A stretch of 64,000 bases of DNA from NCBI GenBank assembly GCA_903938815.1, contig CAJAES010000046.1:53517-117516 (forward strand). The letters are read 5' to 3'. The DNA is from an uncultured beta proteobacterium (GTDB lineage Bacteria; Pseudomonadota; Gammaproteobacteria; Burkholderiales; Burkholderiaceae_C). This document shows, one piece after another, positions 25,747-35,705 of this stretch (positions are counted from its first letter, which is position 1; each line of letters starts with the position of its first letter). The position numbers and the translations under genes were made by a program. The notes under the pieces were generated by a model. It did not search any database. It was not told the origin of the DNA and saw nothing but the letters and a program-made list of their open reading frames with translations.

Positions 25747-27437
25747 AGCCAGACCGCTACGGCGACCTCCACGGCGGCTTCCGCTGGCGGGTGCCGGCGC
25801 GGTTCAACATCGCCGAGGCCTGCTGTGCCCGCTGGGCGCGCGAGACGCCTGATGCCGTGGCCATCCGCTGGGACCACGAGGACGGTCGCCAGGGCACGGT
25901 GACCTATTCTCAGCTTCAGCACGACGCGGAACGCCTTGCCGCCGTGCTGGCGGCGCGCGGCGTGGCTCGAGGCGACCGCGTCGCCATCGTGATGCCGCAG
26001 CGGGTGGAGACGGCCGTGGCGCACATGGCCGTGTATCGCCTCGGCGCGGTGGCGATGCCCCTGTCGATGCTGTTCGGGCCCGAGGCGCTGGCCTATCGCT
26101 TCAACCACAGCGAGGCAAGGCTGGCCATCGTCGACGAGAGTGCCATTGCAGCCGTGCTCGCCGCACGGGGCGAATGCCCTGGCCTCGAAACCGTGCTGGC
26201 CGTCGGCGGCGCAGCCGGGCAGGGTGATCTGGATTACGCCGCCGGGCTGCAGGCCGCGCGCCCACGCCGACGTGCGGCGGCGACCCGCGCCGATGATGCC
26301 GCGGTGCTGATCTACACCAGCGGCACCACGGGCCCGCCCAAGGGCGCCCTGATTCCGCACCGTGCCCTCATCGGCAATCTCACGGGCTTTGTCTGCAGCC
26401 AGAACTGGTACCCGCAGGACGATGCCGTCTTCTGGAGCCCGGCCGACTGGGCCTGGACGGGCGGGCTGATGGACGCCTTGCTGCCCACGCTCTACTTCGG
26501 GCGCGAGATCGTGGCGTATCAGGGCCGCTTCACGCCCGAGGCCGCTTTCGCGCTGATGCAGCGCCACCGGGTCACGCACAGCTTCCTGTTTCCCACGGCG
26601 CTGAAGGCCATGATGAAGGCGGTGCCGCAGCCGCGCCGCCGTTATCGCCTGGCGCTGCGCGCGATCATGAGCGCCGGCGAGGCCGTCGGGGATGCCGTGT
26701 TCGCCTACACGCGTGACCGCCTGGGCGTCACGCTCAACGAGATGTTCGGCCAGACCGAGATCAACTACATCGTCGGCAACTGCGCTGCGCAGTGGCCGGC
26801 GCGCCCTGGCAGCATGGGGCGGCCCTACCCGGGCCACCGCGTCGCCGTCATCGACGACGAGGGCCGTGAGTGCCCGCGCGGCACGGTGGGCGACGTGGCC
26901 GTGCATCGGCGTGACATCCATGGGCATCCTGACCCGGTCTTTTTCCTGGGCTACTGGAAGAACGATGCCGCGACGCAGGCCAAGTACACCGGCGACCCCG
27001 CCGACAGCTGGTGCCGTACGGGCGACATGGCCGTGATGGACGACGACGGCTACCTCTGGTACCAGGGCCGCAGCGACGACATGTTCAAGGCTGCGGGCTA
27101 TCGCATCGGGCCGAGCGAGATCGAGAACTGCCTGGTCAAGCACCCTGCCGTGGCCAACGCCGCCGTCGTGCCCAAGCCCGACGCCGAACGCGGTGCGGTG
27201 GTCAAGGCGTATGTCGTCCTGGCGCACGGCTTCACGGGCGATGCGGGCCTGGTGGATGCGCTGCAACAGCATGTGCGGGCGCGCCTGGCGCCGTACGAGT
27301 ACCCGAAGGAGATCGAGTTCATCGACGCACTGCCGATGACGACCACGGGCAAGGTGCAGCGCCGGGTGCTGCGCCTGCAGGAGGAAGCGCGTGCGCTCAG
27401 CGCGAACAGTCTTCCGCCTGCTTCGGGATCGGGCTGA
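25743..27437 (+). CDS. Acyl-CoA synthetase (AMP-forming)
   Basis: Activates a carboxylic acid to its CoA thioester through an acyl-adenylate. The 564-residue protein has the P-loop-like IYTSGTTGPPKGA, the A4-A5 region MSAGEAVGDAVF...NEMFGQTEINYIVGNC, WCRTGDMAVMDDDGYLWYQGRSDDMFKAAGYRIGP, and the catalytic Lys in MTTTGKVQRRVLR. WSPADWAWTGG and NCLVKHPAVANAAVV fit the medium-chain (ACSM)/acetyl-CoA-synthetase-like branch. Start MKPDRYGDLHGGF at 25743. The 3' end overlaps the convergent hypothetical gene by 41 bases. Confidence 0.9.
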   Translation: MKPDRYGDLHGGFRWRVPARFNIAEACCARWARETPDAVAIRWDHEDGRQGTVTYSQLQHDAERLAAVLAARGVARGDRVAIVMPQRVETAVAHMAVYRLGAVAMPLSMLFGPEALAYRFNHSEARLAIVDESAIAAVLAARGECPGLETVLAVGGAAGQGDLDYAAGLQAARPRRRAAATRADDAAVLIYTSGTTGPPKGALIPHRALIGNLTGFVCSQNWYPQDDAVFWSPADWAWTGGLMDALLPTLYFGREIVAYQGRFTPEAAFALMQRHRVTHSFLFPTALKAMMKAVPQPRRRYRLALRAIMSAGEAVGDAVFAYTRDRLGVTLNEMFGQTEINYIVGNCAAQWPARPGSMGRPYPGHRVAVIDDEGRECPRGTVGDVAVHRRDIHGHPDPVFFLGYWKNDAATQAKYTGDPADSWCRTGDMAVMDDDGYLWYQGRSDDMFKAAGYRIGPSEIENCLVKHPAVANAAVVPKPDAERGAVVKAYVVLAHGFTGDAGLVDALQQHVRARLAPYEYPKEIEFIDALPMTTTGKVQRRVLRLQEEARALSANSLPPASGSG

Positions 27438-28059
27438 CGCTCTGGTTGAACGGGTCTACCTGCGCCATGCGCGAGTCGCGCAACTCGACGCAGTCCCTTC
27501 CCCGGCGCAGCCGCAGGCGGCCGTTGCCCAGGTTTTCCTCGATCAATGGGCTGTTGCCCAGCGCGCGCTCCAGCGTCGCCTCCACGGAACGGGGGCGCGC
27601 TGACGGCGGCAATGGCGCGGCGGCCTCGCCGCGCAGTGTCCGCGGCGGCAGCTTGAGATCCAGCGTTCGCGGTGTGCGGGCTGACGCTGCCGCCTGAGGG
27701 GCCACCGGCAGGTCCGGTGGCGGGTTGATCGCCTGCGCACTTGGCAGCGTCAACCCCTGGGTGAGTGGCAGCGTGATCGGCTGACTGATCTGTTCTGGCG
27801 ACCGCGCCAACGCCGGAGCCGTGCGGGTGTCGACCCGCAGGCGTGGCGATCGGGCCTGGCCCGGGTCTGCAGGCTCGGGGTCAACCGTCATGAGTGGGAT
27901 GAGCCGCACGGTCAGCGGCCTGTCCTGCACGGCATCCGGTGGCTGCAGGCGCGGCGCATGCCGCGGCGGCGCGCTGGGCGGCAGCAGCAGCGGCAGCAAC
28001 AGAGGCAGGTGAAAGGCCAGCGCCGCGCAGGCGGCCCCGAGTCGCAGGCGGTTCGACAT
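27397..28059 (-). CDS. Hypothetical proline-rich exported or membrane-anchored protein
   Basis: I do not recognise the family. From ATG 28059 the product has 220 residues. The N-terminus MSNRLRLGAACAALAFHLPLLLPLLL is a signal peptide or membrane anchor. It is followed by a proline-rich region (about 25-130) and a C-terminal region ending in a short basic and cysteine-containing block (RLRLRRGRDCVELRDSRMAQ ... QAEDCSR) whose two Cys could form a disulphide. The layout (anchor, Pro-rich spacer, small terminal domain) is reminiscent of TonB-like envelope-spanning proteins, but no TonB motif is seen. An ATG at 28092 would add 11 residues. Confidence 0.6.
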   Translation of the reverse strand: MSNRLRLGAACAALAFHLPLLLPLLLPPSAPPRHAPRLQPPDAVQDRPLTVRLIPLMTVDPEPADPGQARSPRLRVDTRTAPALARSPEQISQPITLPLTQGLTLPSAQAINPPPDLPVAPQAAASARTPRTLDLKLPPRTLRGEAAAPLPPSARPRSVEATLERALGNSPLIEENLGNGRLRLRRGRDCVELRDSRMAQVDPFNQSVSPIPKQAEDCSR

Positions 28060-28103
28060 GGCGGGCGCAGCATACCGGCTGAGCTGCGGCACACTGGCAG
28101 CCC

Positions 28104-28598
28104 ATGAAGAAGAGCGTCCACATCAGCGAGACCCCGGCAACGCAGTGGCTGCGTCGTCAGGGCATCGAGTTCACGGAACACCCGTACGACTATGTCGACC
28201 ACGGCGGCACCGCCGAGTCGGCACGCCAGCTCGGCGTGCCCGAGCACGAGGTGGTCAAGACCCTGGTCATGCAGGACGAGCGCGGGCAGCCGCTCATCGT
28301 CCTGATGCACGGCGACTGCCAGGTGAGCACGAAGAACCTGGCGCGCCAGATCGGCGCCAAGTCCGTGGAGCCCTGCAAGCCCGAGGTGGCGCAGCGCCAC
28401 AGCGGCTACATGGTCGGCGGCACGTCGCCGTTCGGCCTGCGCAAGGCCATGCCCGTCTATGTGGAGTCCGGCGTGCTGTCCCTGGCGCGCGTGCTCATCA
28501 ACGGCGGGCGCCGTGGTTTTCTGGTCGGCATCGCGCCGGCGGTGCTGGTCGAAGCACTGGGGGCCAAGGCGGTGCAGTGCGCCTTGTCGCCTGGTTGA
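28104..28598 (+). CDS. ybaK: Cys-tRNA(Pro)/Cys-tRNA(Cys) deacylase, YbaK/EbsC family
   Basis: A trans-editing enzyme that hydrolyses Cys-tRNA(Pro) formed by ProRS error. The 164-residue protein has the family core YDYVDHGGTAESARQLGVPEHEVVKTLVM with the conserved Lys of VVKTLV, GDCQVSTKNLARQIGAKSVE, YMVGGTSPFGLRKAMPVYVE and INGGRRGFLVGI. Length matches YbaK (159). Start MKKSVHISETPATQWL. It is divergent from the proline-rich hypothetical gene and stands alone before plsY. Confidence 0.92.
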   Translation: MKKSVHISETPATQWLRRQGIEFTEHPYDYVDHGGTAESARQLGVPEHEVVKTLVMQDERGQPLIVLMHGDCQVSTKNLARQIGAKSVEPCKPEVAQRHSGYMVGGTSPFGLRKAMPVYVESGVLSLARVLINGGRRGFLVGIAPAVLVEALGAKAVQCALSPG

Positions 28599-28683
28599 GC
28601 CAGCCGTTCCGCCCTGGCGGCGAACGTCTTCGAGGTCCGGTGCAGGAACCCTCGGCAATGGCGCCGCGTAAACTCGCACCCCG

Positions 28684-29343
28684 ATGAACGCACTCTATTC
28701 CGCCGTGGCCGTCCTGGCCGCCTACCTGATCGGCTCCCTGTCGTTCGCCGTCATCGTCAGCAGGACGATGGGCCTGGCCGACCCACGCAGCTATGGCTCG
28801 AAGAATCCCGGCGCCACCAACGTGCTGCGCTCCGGCAATCGAGCCGCCGCCGTTCTGACCCTGGCCCTGGACGCATTGAAGGGCTACGTGCCCGTGGTGC
28901 TGGCGCTGGCGCTGGGGCCGAAGTTCGGTCTGGGGGCGGTGACCGTGGCGCTCGTCGGCCTGGCGGCCTTCGTCGGCCACCTCTGGCCGGTGTTCTTCCG
29001 CTTCCAGGGCGGCAAGGGTGTGGCAACCGCCGCTGGGGTCCTGATGGCCCTGAACCCCGGGTTGGGCGTGGCCACCCTGCTCAGCTGGGCCCTGATCGCG
29101 GTCTTCTTCCGCTATGCCTCGCTGGCGTCCATCGTCGCGGCGGTTTTCGCGCCCTTCTATCAGCTGCTGATCTGGGGCGTCGAGCCCGCGCTGGCGTGCA
29201 TCGTGCCCATGAGCCTGCTGCTTGTGTGGCGCCATGAGGGCAACATCCGCAAGCTGATCGCGGGCAAGGAATCGAAACTCGGGCAGAAGGTGGGTTTGCC
29301 GCCCGCCGCAGCGTCCCGCAAGAAGAAAGGGCACAAATCATGA
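28684..29343 (+). CDS. plsY: Glycerol-3-phosphate acyltransferase PlsY
   Basis: Integral inner-membrane enzyme that transfers acyl groups from acyl-phosphate to glycerol 3-phosphate, the first step of phospholipid synthesis. The 219-residue protein has about five to six membrane segments and all three PlsY motifs: GSLSFAVIVSR with SKNPGATNVLRSG, GHLWPVFFRFQGGKGVAT, and the C-terminal WRHEGNIRKLIAGKESKLG. A basic tail (SRKKKGHKS) is cytoplasmic. It overlaps the RidA-like gene by ATGA. Confidence 0.95.
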   Translation: MNALYSAVAVLAAYLIGSLSFAVIVSRTMGLADPRSYGSKNPGATNVLRSGNRAAAVLTLALDALKGYVPVVLALALGPKFGLGAVTVALVGLAAFVGHLWPVFFRFQGGKGVATAAGVLMALNPGLGVATLLSWALIAVFFRYASLASIVAAVFAPFYQLLIWGVEPALACIVPMSLLLVWRHEGNIRKLIAGKESKLGQKVGLPPAAASRKKKGHKS

Positions 29344-29684
29344 TCCAGCGCTTCGATGTCGGCGTCCGCATGTCGGAAATGGCCGTGCACAACGGCGTCG
29401 TCTATCTCGCAGGCCAGGTGGCCGGCGATGGCTCGGCCGACATTTCCGGTCAGACCCGACAGGTGCTCGACGCCATCGATTCGCTGCTGGCGCGTGCCGG
29501 CAGCGACAAGACCAAGATCCTGCGCGCCCAGATCTTCATTGCCGACCTGGCCGACTTTGCCGCCATGAACGTGGTCTGGGAGAACTGGGTCGTGGCCGGC
29601 CACACGCCACCGCGCGCCACCGTGCAGGCGGCGCTGGCGCGGCCGGAGTGGAAGATCGAGATCGTCGTCACGGCTGCCGTCTGA
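29340..29684 (+). CDS. RidA/YjgF-family protein
   Basis: A 114-residue trimeric-type small protein. RidA proteins hydrolyse reactive enamines/imines from PLP enzymes. It keeps the conserved Arg in TPPRATVQAAL, plus YLAGQVAGDGSADISGQTRQVLDAID and the following Glu/Asn framework. The sequence belongs to a divergent RidA subgroup (starts MIQRFDVGVRMSEMAVHNGVVYL), so imine deaminase activity is likely but not certain. Translationally coupled to plsY by ATGA. Confidence 0.88.
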   Translation: MIQRFDVGVRMSEMAVHNGVVYLAGQVAGDGSADISGQTRQVLDAIDSLLARAGSDKTKILRAQIFIADLADFAAMNVVWENWVVAGHTPPRATVQAALARPEWKIEIVVTAAV

Positions 29685-29763
29685 CCTCACCACCCATCCG
29701 GCAGGCAACGGGAGCCGCGTGATCTCCGCTTAAGTTCCGGCCGATCTGGCCGATATCGCGGGG

Positions 29764-30834
29764 ATGACGCTTTTCACCCCCCGCGCCTTGCCTGGAATAC
29801 TGGCCGCGGTCGCCTCGGTGCTGTTGGCCGCTTGTGGCGGCGGCGGTGGCGGCGTCGGCGAAACCGCCACGAACGCCCCTGCGCCGGTCTCACCGCCGGC
29901 TTCCGCGCCCGCGCCGGCCCCGACCGTTCAGGCACGCATCCAGGCCGCAACTGCCACCGCAGACAGCGATACCAACGACTGTGCCGCCATCCGCCCGTTC
30001 TACTGGGAGATGGGCGACCGCAGTGTCGCGTTGGCCGGTGGCTCGGTTGCGTATCCCGGCAGCGGCCGCGGGTTCACCGCCGACACCACGATCACGCTCG
30101 CGTCGGCAACCAAGTGGCTCTATGCGGCCTATGTGGTCCAGCGCCGGGCCGGGCAACTCGAGCCCTTCGACACCGAGATGCTGACCATGCGTTCAGGCCA
30201 GGTCGGTTTCACCGGGTGCCGCGACGGCCAGACGGTGGACGACTGCCTCGCCTGGCAGAACAACGCCGCCTACGACCCTGCCGCCCTCGGCCATTTCCAC
30301 TACAACGGCGGGCACATGCTCAAGCACGCCAGCCTGATCGGGCTGGGTGCGATGAACGGCCCGCTGCTGGCCCAGGAGATGCACGGCGTCCTCGGCGCCG
30401 ACCTCGACTTCGGCATGATTCAGGCTCTGCCCAGCGGCGGTGCCACGGGCACGTCGGCCATGTACGCGCGCTTCCTTCGCAAGCTGCTGTCCGGCGAACT
30501 CGCCCTGGGCGGGCAACTCGGCCGGTCGGCTGCCTGTGCCAGCGTCGAGAACTGCCCGGGCGAAGCGCTCTACTCACCCGGCCCGGCAGGCCAGACCTGG
30601 CACTACTCGCTGGGTCACTGGGTCGAGGACGACCCGGTCGCCGGTGACGGCAGCTTCAGCAGCGCAGGGGCCTTCGGCTTCTACCCGTGGATCGACAAGG
30701 ATCGCTCGCTCTACGGCGTCATTGCCCGGGAGGCTCCGCAGTCCGGCAATGTGGACGGCCCGGGCGCCGGCCTGACGTCGGCCCGTTGCGGACGCCTGCT
30801 GCGGCTTGCCTGGCAGACAGCGACGGCGCGCTGA
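29764..30834 (+). CDS. Lipoprotein of the beta-lactamase-like serine hydrolase type
   Basis: A 356-residue exported protein. The signal peptide ends in a lipobox (LLAAC), followed by a Gly run and a Pro/Ala-rich linker (about 30-60). The enzymatic part shows an SxxK motif (SATK, Ser114 and Lys117) and a later HYNGG that could serve as the YxN motif of class C beta-lactamase/DD-peptidase-like (S12) enzymes. The C-terminus SSAGAFGFYPWIDKDRSLYGVIARE matches the end of that family. It contains several Cys that may pair. Role unknown; probably a periplasmic or outer-membrane-anchored esterase or peptidase. Confidence 0.7.
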   Translation: MTLFTPRALPGILAAVASVLLAACGGGGGGVGETATNAPAPVSPPASAPAPAPTVQARIQAATATADSDTNDCAAIRPFYWEMGDRSVALAGGSVAYPGSGRGFTADTTITLASATKWLYAAYVVQRRAGQLEPFDTEMLTMRSGQVGFTGCRDGQTVDDCLAWQNNAAYDPAALGHFHYNGGHMLKHASLIGLGAMNGPLLAQEMHGVLGADLDFGMIQALPSGGATGTSAMYARFLRKLLSGELALGGQLGRSAACASVENCPGEALYSPGPAGQTWHYSLGHWVEDDPVAGDGSFSSAGAFGFYPWIDKDRSLYGVIAREAPQSGNVDGPGAGLTSARCGRLLRLAWQTATAR

Positions 30835-30843
30835 CTGACCGCG

Positions 30844-31467
30844 TCAGAGCCCGAGCCGCGCAGGGTCTCCCCGTCCGACCCGCAGGACCTCCGGCGCGTC
30901 ACCGGTCAGGTCGATCACCGTCGTCGGCTGGGCTGGGCAGGCGCCGGCATCCAGCACGGCTTGCAGCCGCTTCTGGAACCGCTCGCGGATCTCCTCGGGG
31001 TCGTTCAGCGGCTCGGATTCACCCGCAGGTATCAGCGTCGTGGCCAGCAGCGGCGCGCCGAAGACCGCCAGCAGTTCCTGTGTCACCCGGTGGTCCGGCA
31101 CGCGCAGGCCGATGGTGCGGCGCGACGGGTGCGACAGGCGGCGCGGCACTTCCTTCGTGGCCTCGAGGATGAAGGTGTACGGGCCCGGCGTGCCCAGCTT
31201 CAGCAGCCTGAACTGCTGGTTGTCCACACGCGCGTAGCTGGCCAGTTCCGACAGGTCGCGGCACAGCAGGGTCAGGTGGTGCTTGTCGTCCACCTCGCGG
31301 AGGCGCCGAAGGTTCTCTGCGGCGGCCTTGTCGTCGAGATGGCACACGAGCGCGTAGCTCGAATCGGTCGGCACTGCGGCAATGCCGCCGGCATGGAGGA
31401 TCTGCGCCGCCTGCTTGAGCAGCCGCATCTGCGGGTTCTGCGGATGGAGCTCGAAGTACTGGGACAT
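30844..31467 (-). CDS. YciO/Sua5/YrdC-family protein
   Basis: A 207-residue YrdC-fold protein. It shows the nucleotide/tRNA-binding pattern GGIAAVPTDSSYALVCHLDDKAAAENLRRLR, HHLTLLCRDLSELASYA, GPYTFILEATKEVPRRL and TIGLRVPDH...LLATTLIPAGE. Length and motifs match the YciO branch, whose threonylcarbamoyl-AMP synthase activity is weak or uncertain, rather than TsaC/Sua5. Start MSQYFELHPQNPQ. It follows hppA on the same strand, with a hairpin between them, and ends 9 bases from the convergent lipoprotein gene. Confidence 0.9.
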   Translation of the reverse strand: MSQYFELHPQNPQMRLLKQAAQILHAGGIAAVPTDSSYALVCHLDDKAAAENLRRLREVDDKHHLTLLCRDLSELASYARVDNQQFRLLKLGTPGPYTFILEATKEVPRRLSHPSRRTIGLRVPDHRVTQELLAVFGAPLLATTLIPAGESEPLNDPEEIRERFQKRLQAVLDAGACPAQPTTVIDLTGDAPEVLRVGRGDPARLGL

Positions 31468-31498
31468 GGCCCCATTGTCGCGCGACCCAGAAGGCAGA

Positions 31499-31519
31499 AG
31501 GCCCGCACTGGGCGGGCCT
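31499..31519 (-). terminator. GC-rich hairpin after hppA
   Basis: AGGCCCGC-N5-GCGGGCCT forms a strong stem 25 bases after the hppA stop. The T tract is weak (CTTCTGCC on the minus strand), so termination may be partial, allowing some read-through to the YciO gene. Confidence 0.5.
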
Positions 31520-31543
31520 CCTGGGGGGGTCAGCGCTTCGCCG

Positions 31544-33715
<2,172 letters not shown>

Positions 33716-33861
33716 GTCAACCTCTCCTTTGTCGTTCGATGAACTGTTCGAAACCGTTGCCCCCTCCCGAGGGGTACGCGGCGCATCCTACGGGACGCAT
33801 TCCCTGCCAAGGCAGGGGGTTTTCCTGCGGAGCTTCGTCAGGGCTGCGACAGCGCGGTCAG

Positions 33862-33867
33862 TAGAAT
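33862..33867 (+). promoter_or_regulatory. Possible -10 box for ppa
   Basis: TAGAAT lies 35 bases before the ppa ATG. I do not find a convincing -35 hexamer at the right distance. A GC hairpin with a T tract (33802-33823) lies upstream in the same intergenic region and would insulate ppa from upstream transcription. Confidence 0.35.
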
Positions 33868-33902
33868 CCCCAAGGAGTTTCCAGGGCTTCAAAAGGCGAA
33901 GA

Positions 33903-34442
33903 ATGAGTTTGCACAACGTGACCCCCGGGTCGAAGGCTCCCGACGAGTTCAACGTGATCATCGAGATCCCGATGAACGCCGACCCGATCAAGTACGAAGT
34001 CGACGAGGAGTCGGGTGCGCTGTTCGTGGACCGCTTCATGGCCACGTCCATGCACTATCCCTGCAACTACGGCTACATCCCGCAGACACTCGCCGACGAC
34101 GGCGACCCGGTGGACGTGCTCGTCATCACCCCGGTGCCCCTGATCCCCGGCGTGGTGGTCACCTGCCGCCCGATCGGCGTTCTGAAGATGGATGACGAGG
34201 CCGGTGGCGACAACAAGCTGCTGGCGGTGCCCATCGACAAGGTGCTGTCGATCTACAGCCAGTGGCAGCAACCGGAGAACCTGAATCCGTTGCGCCTGAA
34301 GACCATCCAGCACTTCTTCGAGCACTACAAGGATCTGGAACCCGGCAAGTGGGTGAAGGTGATCGGCTGGGAAGGCGCCGACAGCGCGCGCGAGGAAGTG
34401 CGCATCGGCATGGCCAACTGGGCCGACAAGCAGAAGGCCTGA
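33903..34442 (+). CDS. ppa: Inorganic pyrophosphatase (soluble, family I)
   Basis: Hydrolyses PPi in the cytoplasm. The 179-residue protein has the family signature ([10 protein letters not shown] with the metal-binding Asp residues), [40 protein letters not shown] and KLLAVP...[17 protein letters not shown]. Length matches E. coli Ppa (176). Start [16 protein letters not shown] is preceded by AAGGCGAAG; the frame extends upstream but without family homology. Its neighbour hppA does the same chemistry with energy conservation. Confidence 0.97.
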   Translation: MSLHNVTPGSKAPDEFNVIIEIPMNADPIKYEVDEESGALFVDRFMATSMHYPCNYGYIPQTLADDGDPVDVLVITPVPLIPGVVVTCRPIGVLKMDDEAGGDNKLLAVPIDKVLSIYSQWQQPENLNPLRLKTIQHFFEHYKDLEPGKWVKVIGWEGADSAREEVRIGMANWADKQKA

Positions 34443-34472
34443 GCCCCGTACCGGGCCCGGGCCCGGCGGCCT

Positions 34473-35705
34473 TCAGGCCGCCGGCTCGTCCTTGAACGGC
34501 GAGCGGTCGCGAAGTTCATCGACGTAGCGGCCGATCCCGGCGCTTTCGCTCGCCAGGAAGTCGGCCACCGCCGCCGAGAATCTCGGGTGGCTGAGCCAGT
34601 GCGCCGACGATGTCCGCACCGGCATCAGCCCGCGGGCCATCTTGTGCTCGCCCTGTGCCCCGCCCTCGAAGCGCTGGTAGCCGTTCGTCAGGCACCACGC
34701 CAGCGGCTGGTAGTAGCAGGCCTCGAAGTGCAGGCACGGCACATACTCCGTGGCGCCCCAGTAGCGGCCCCACGCCACCTTGCGCTCGCCGTCCACCGCC
34801 ACCAGGGACGCGCCGATGCGCTGGCCACCGCGGTGCGCCACGAAGAGCACCCAGTGTTCGGGCATCGTGCGCGCCACGCGCCTGAAGAAGTCGCGCGTCA
34901 GGTAGGGCGTGGAGTGGTGCGCCTCGTAGGTGAGCGTGTAGCAGTGGTGGAAGAAGTCCCAGAGGCTCTCGTCGATGGCCGCGCCGGCATGCACCTCGAA
35001 ATGCACACCCGCATCGCTGACGCGCCGCCGCTCCTGCTGGATCTTCTTGCGCTTCTCGCGCTGCATTCGGGAGAGCAGCGTCGCGAAGTCGGGGCAGGGC
35101 GCCGAAGCGTCCTGGGCCCAGTGGAACTGGACGCCTTCGCGCAGCAGCCAGCCGGCGCGCTCCAGGGCCGCGCGGTCGCCCTCGTCCGGGAATAGCAGAT
35201 GCAGCGACGAGACGCCGCTATCGCTGGCCAGTTCGATCAGAGCCCGGGCGAGCGCGTCACGCGCGGTTTCGTCCTCGGCCAGCAGCCGTGTGCCCGGCAC
35301 CGGTGTGAACGGCACCGCCGCCAGCAGCTTCGGGTAGTAGGCCAGGCCGTGGCGGCGGTAGGCGTCCGCCCAGGCCCAGTCGAAGACGTACTCGCCGTAG
35401 GAGTGGTCCTTCAGGTACAGCGCGCAGGCGCCCGCCATCCGCCCGTCTCGCTCGACGGTGACGAAGCGGGGTCTCCAGCCCGTCCCGGGCACGGCGCTGC
35501 CGGACTCGTGCAGCGCTGCCAGGTACTCGTGCCGCATGAACGGCGTGGGCGTGGCCTGGAGCGCCAGCAACGAATTCCAACGGGCTTCGGCGATGGCCGA
35601 CGGGTCCTCGTGGACCTGGATGACATACTCTGAGGCAGTGATCGGAACCCCCGGCGAATCAATGCAATCTGTTGTGAAAGTAGCGCTCGCGCAGCTCAAT
35701 GCCAC
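34473..35705 (-). CDS. FemAB/GNAT-like protein (COG3146, DUF482-type)
   Basis: About 410 residues of the peptidogalycan-biosynthesis/recognition family, a double acyltransferase (FemAB-like) fold. Family signature blocks are RHEYLAALHESGS, ALYLKDHSYGEYVFDWAWADAYRRHGLAYYPKLLAAVPFTPVPGTRLL, LHLLFPDEGD, FHWAQDASAPCPDFATLLSRMQREKRKKI and RYWGATEYVPCLHFEACYYQPLAWCLTNGYQRFEGGAQGEHKMARG. Substrate unknown. The 5' end is problematic. Conserved sequence begins at YVIQVHEDPSAIAEARWN, yet the nearest upstream in-frame start codons are TTG 35699, GTG 35705 and TTG 35726, all inside divergent nadE. GTG 35705 is chosen tentatively. Confidence 0.8.
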   Translation of the reverse strand: MALSCASATFTTDCIDSPGVPITASEYVIQVHEDPSAIAEARWNSLLALQATPTPFMRHEYLAALHESGSAVPGTGWRPRFVTVERDGRMAGACALYLKDHSYGEYVFDWAWADAYRRHGLAYYPKLLAAVPFTPVPGTRLLAEDETARDALARALIELASDSGVSSLHLLFPDEGDRAALERAGWLLREGVQFHWAQDASAPCPDFATLLSRMQREKRKKIQQERRRVSDAGVHFEVHAGAAIDESLWDFFHHCYTLTYEAHHSTPYLTRDFFRRVARTMPEHWVLFVAHRGGQRIGASLVAVDGERKVAWGRYWGATEYVPCLHFEACYYQPLAWCLTNGYQRFEGGAQGEHKMARGLMPVRTSSAHWLSHPRFSAAVADFLASESAGIGRYVDELRDRSPFKDEPAA

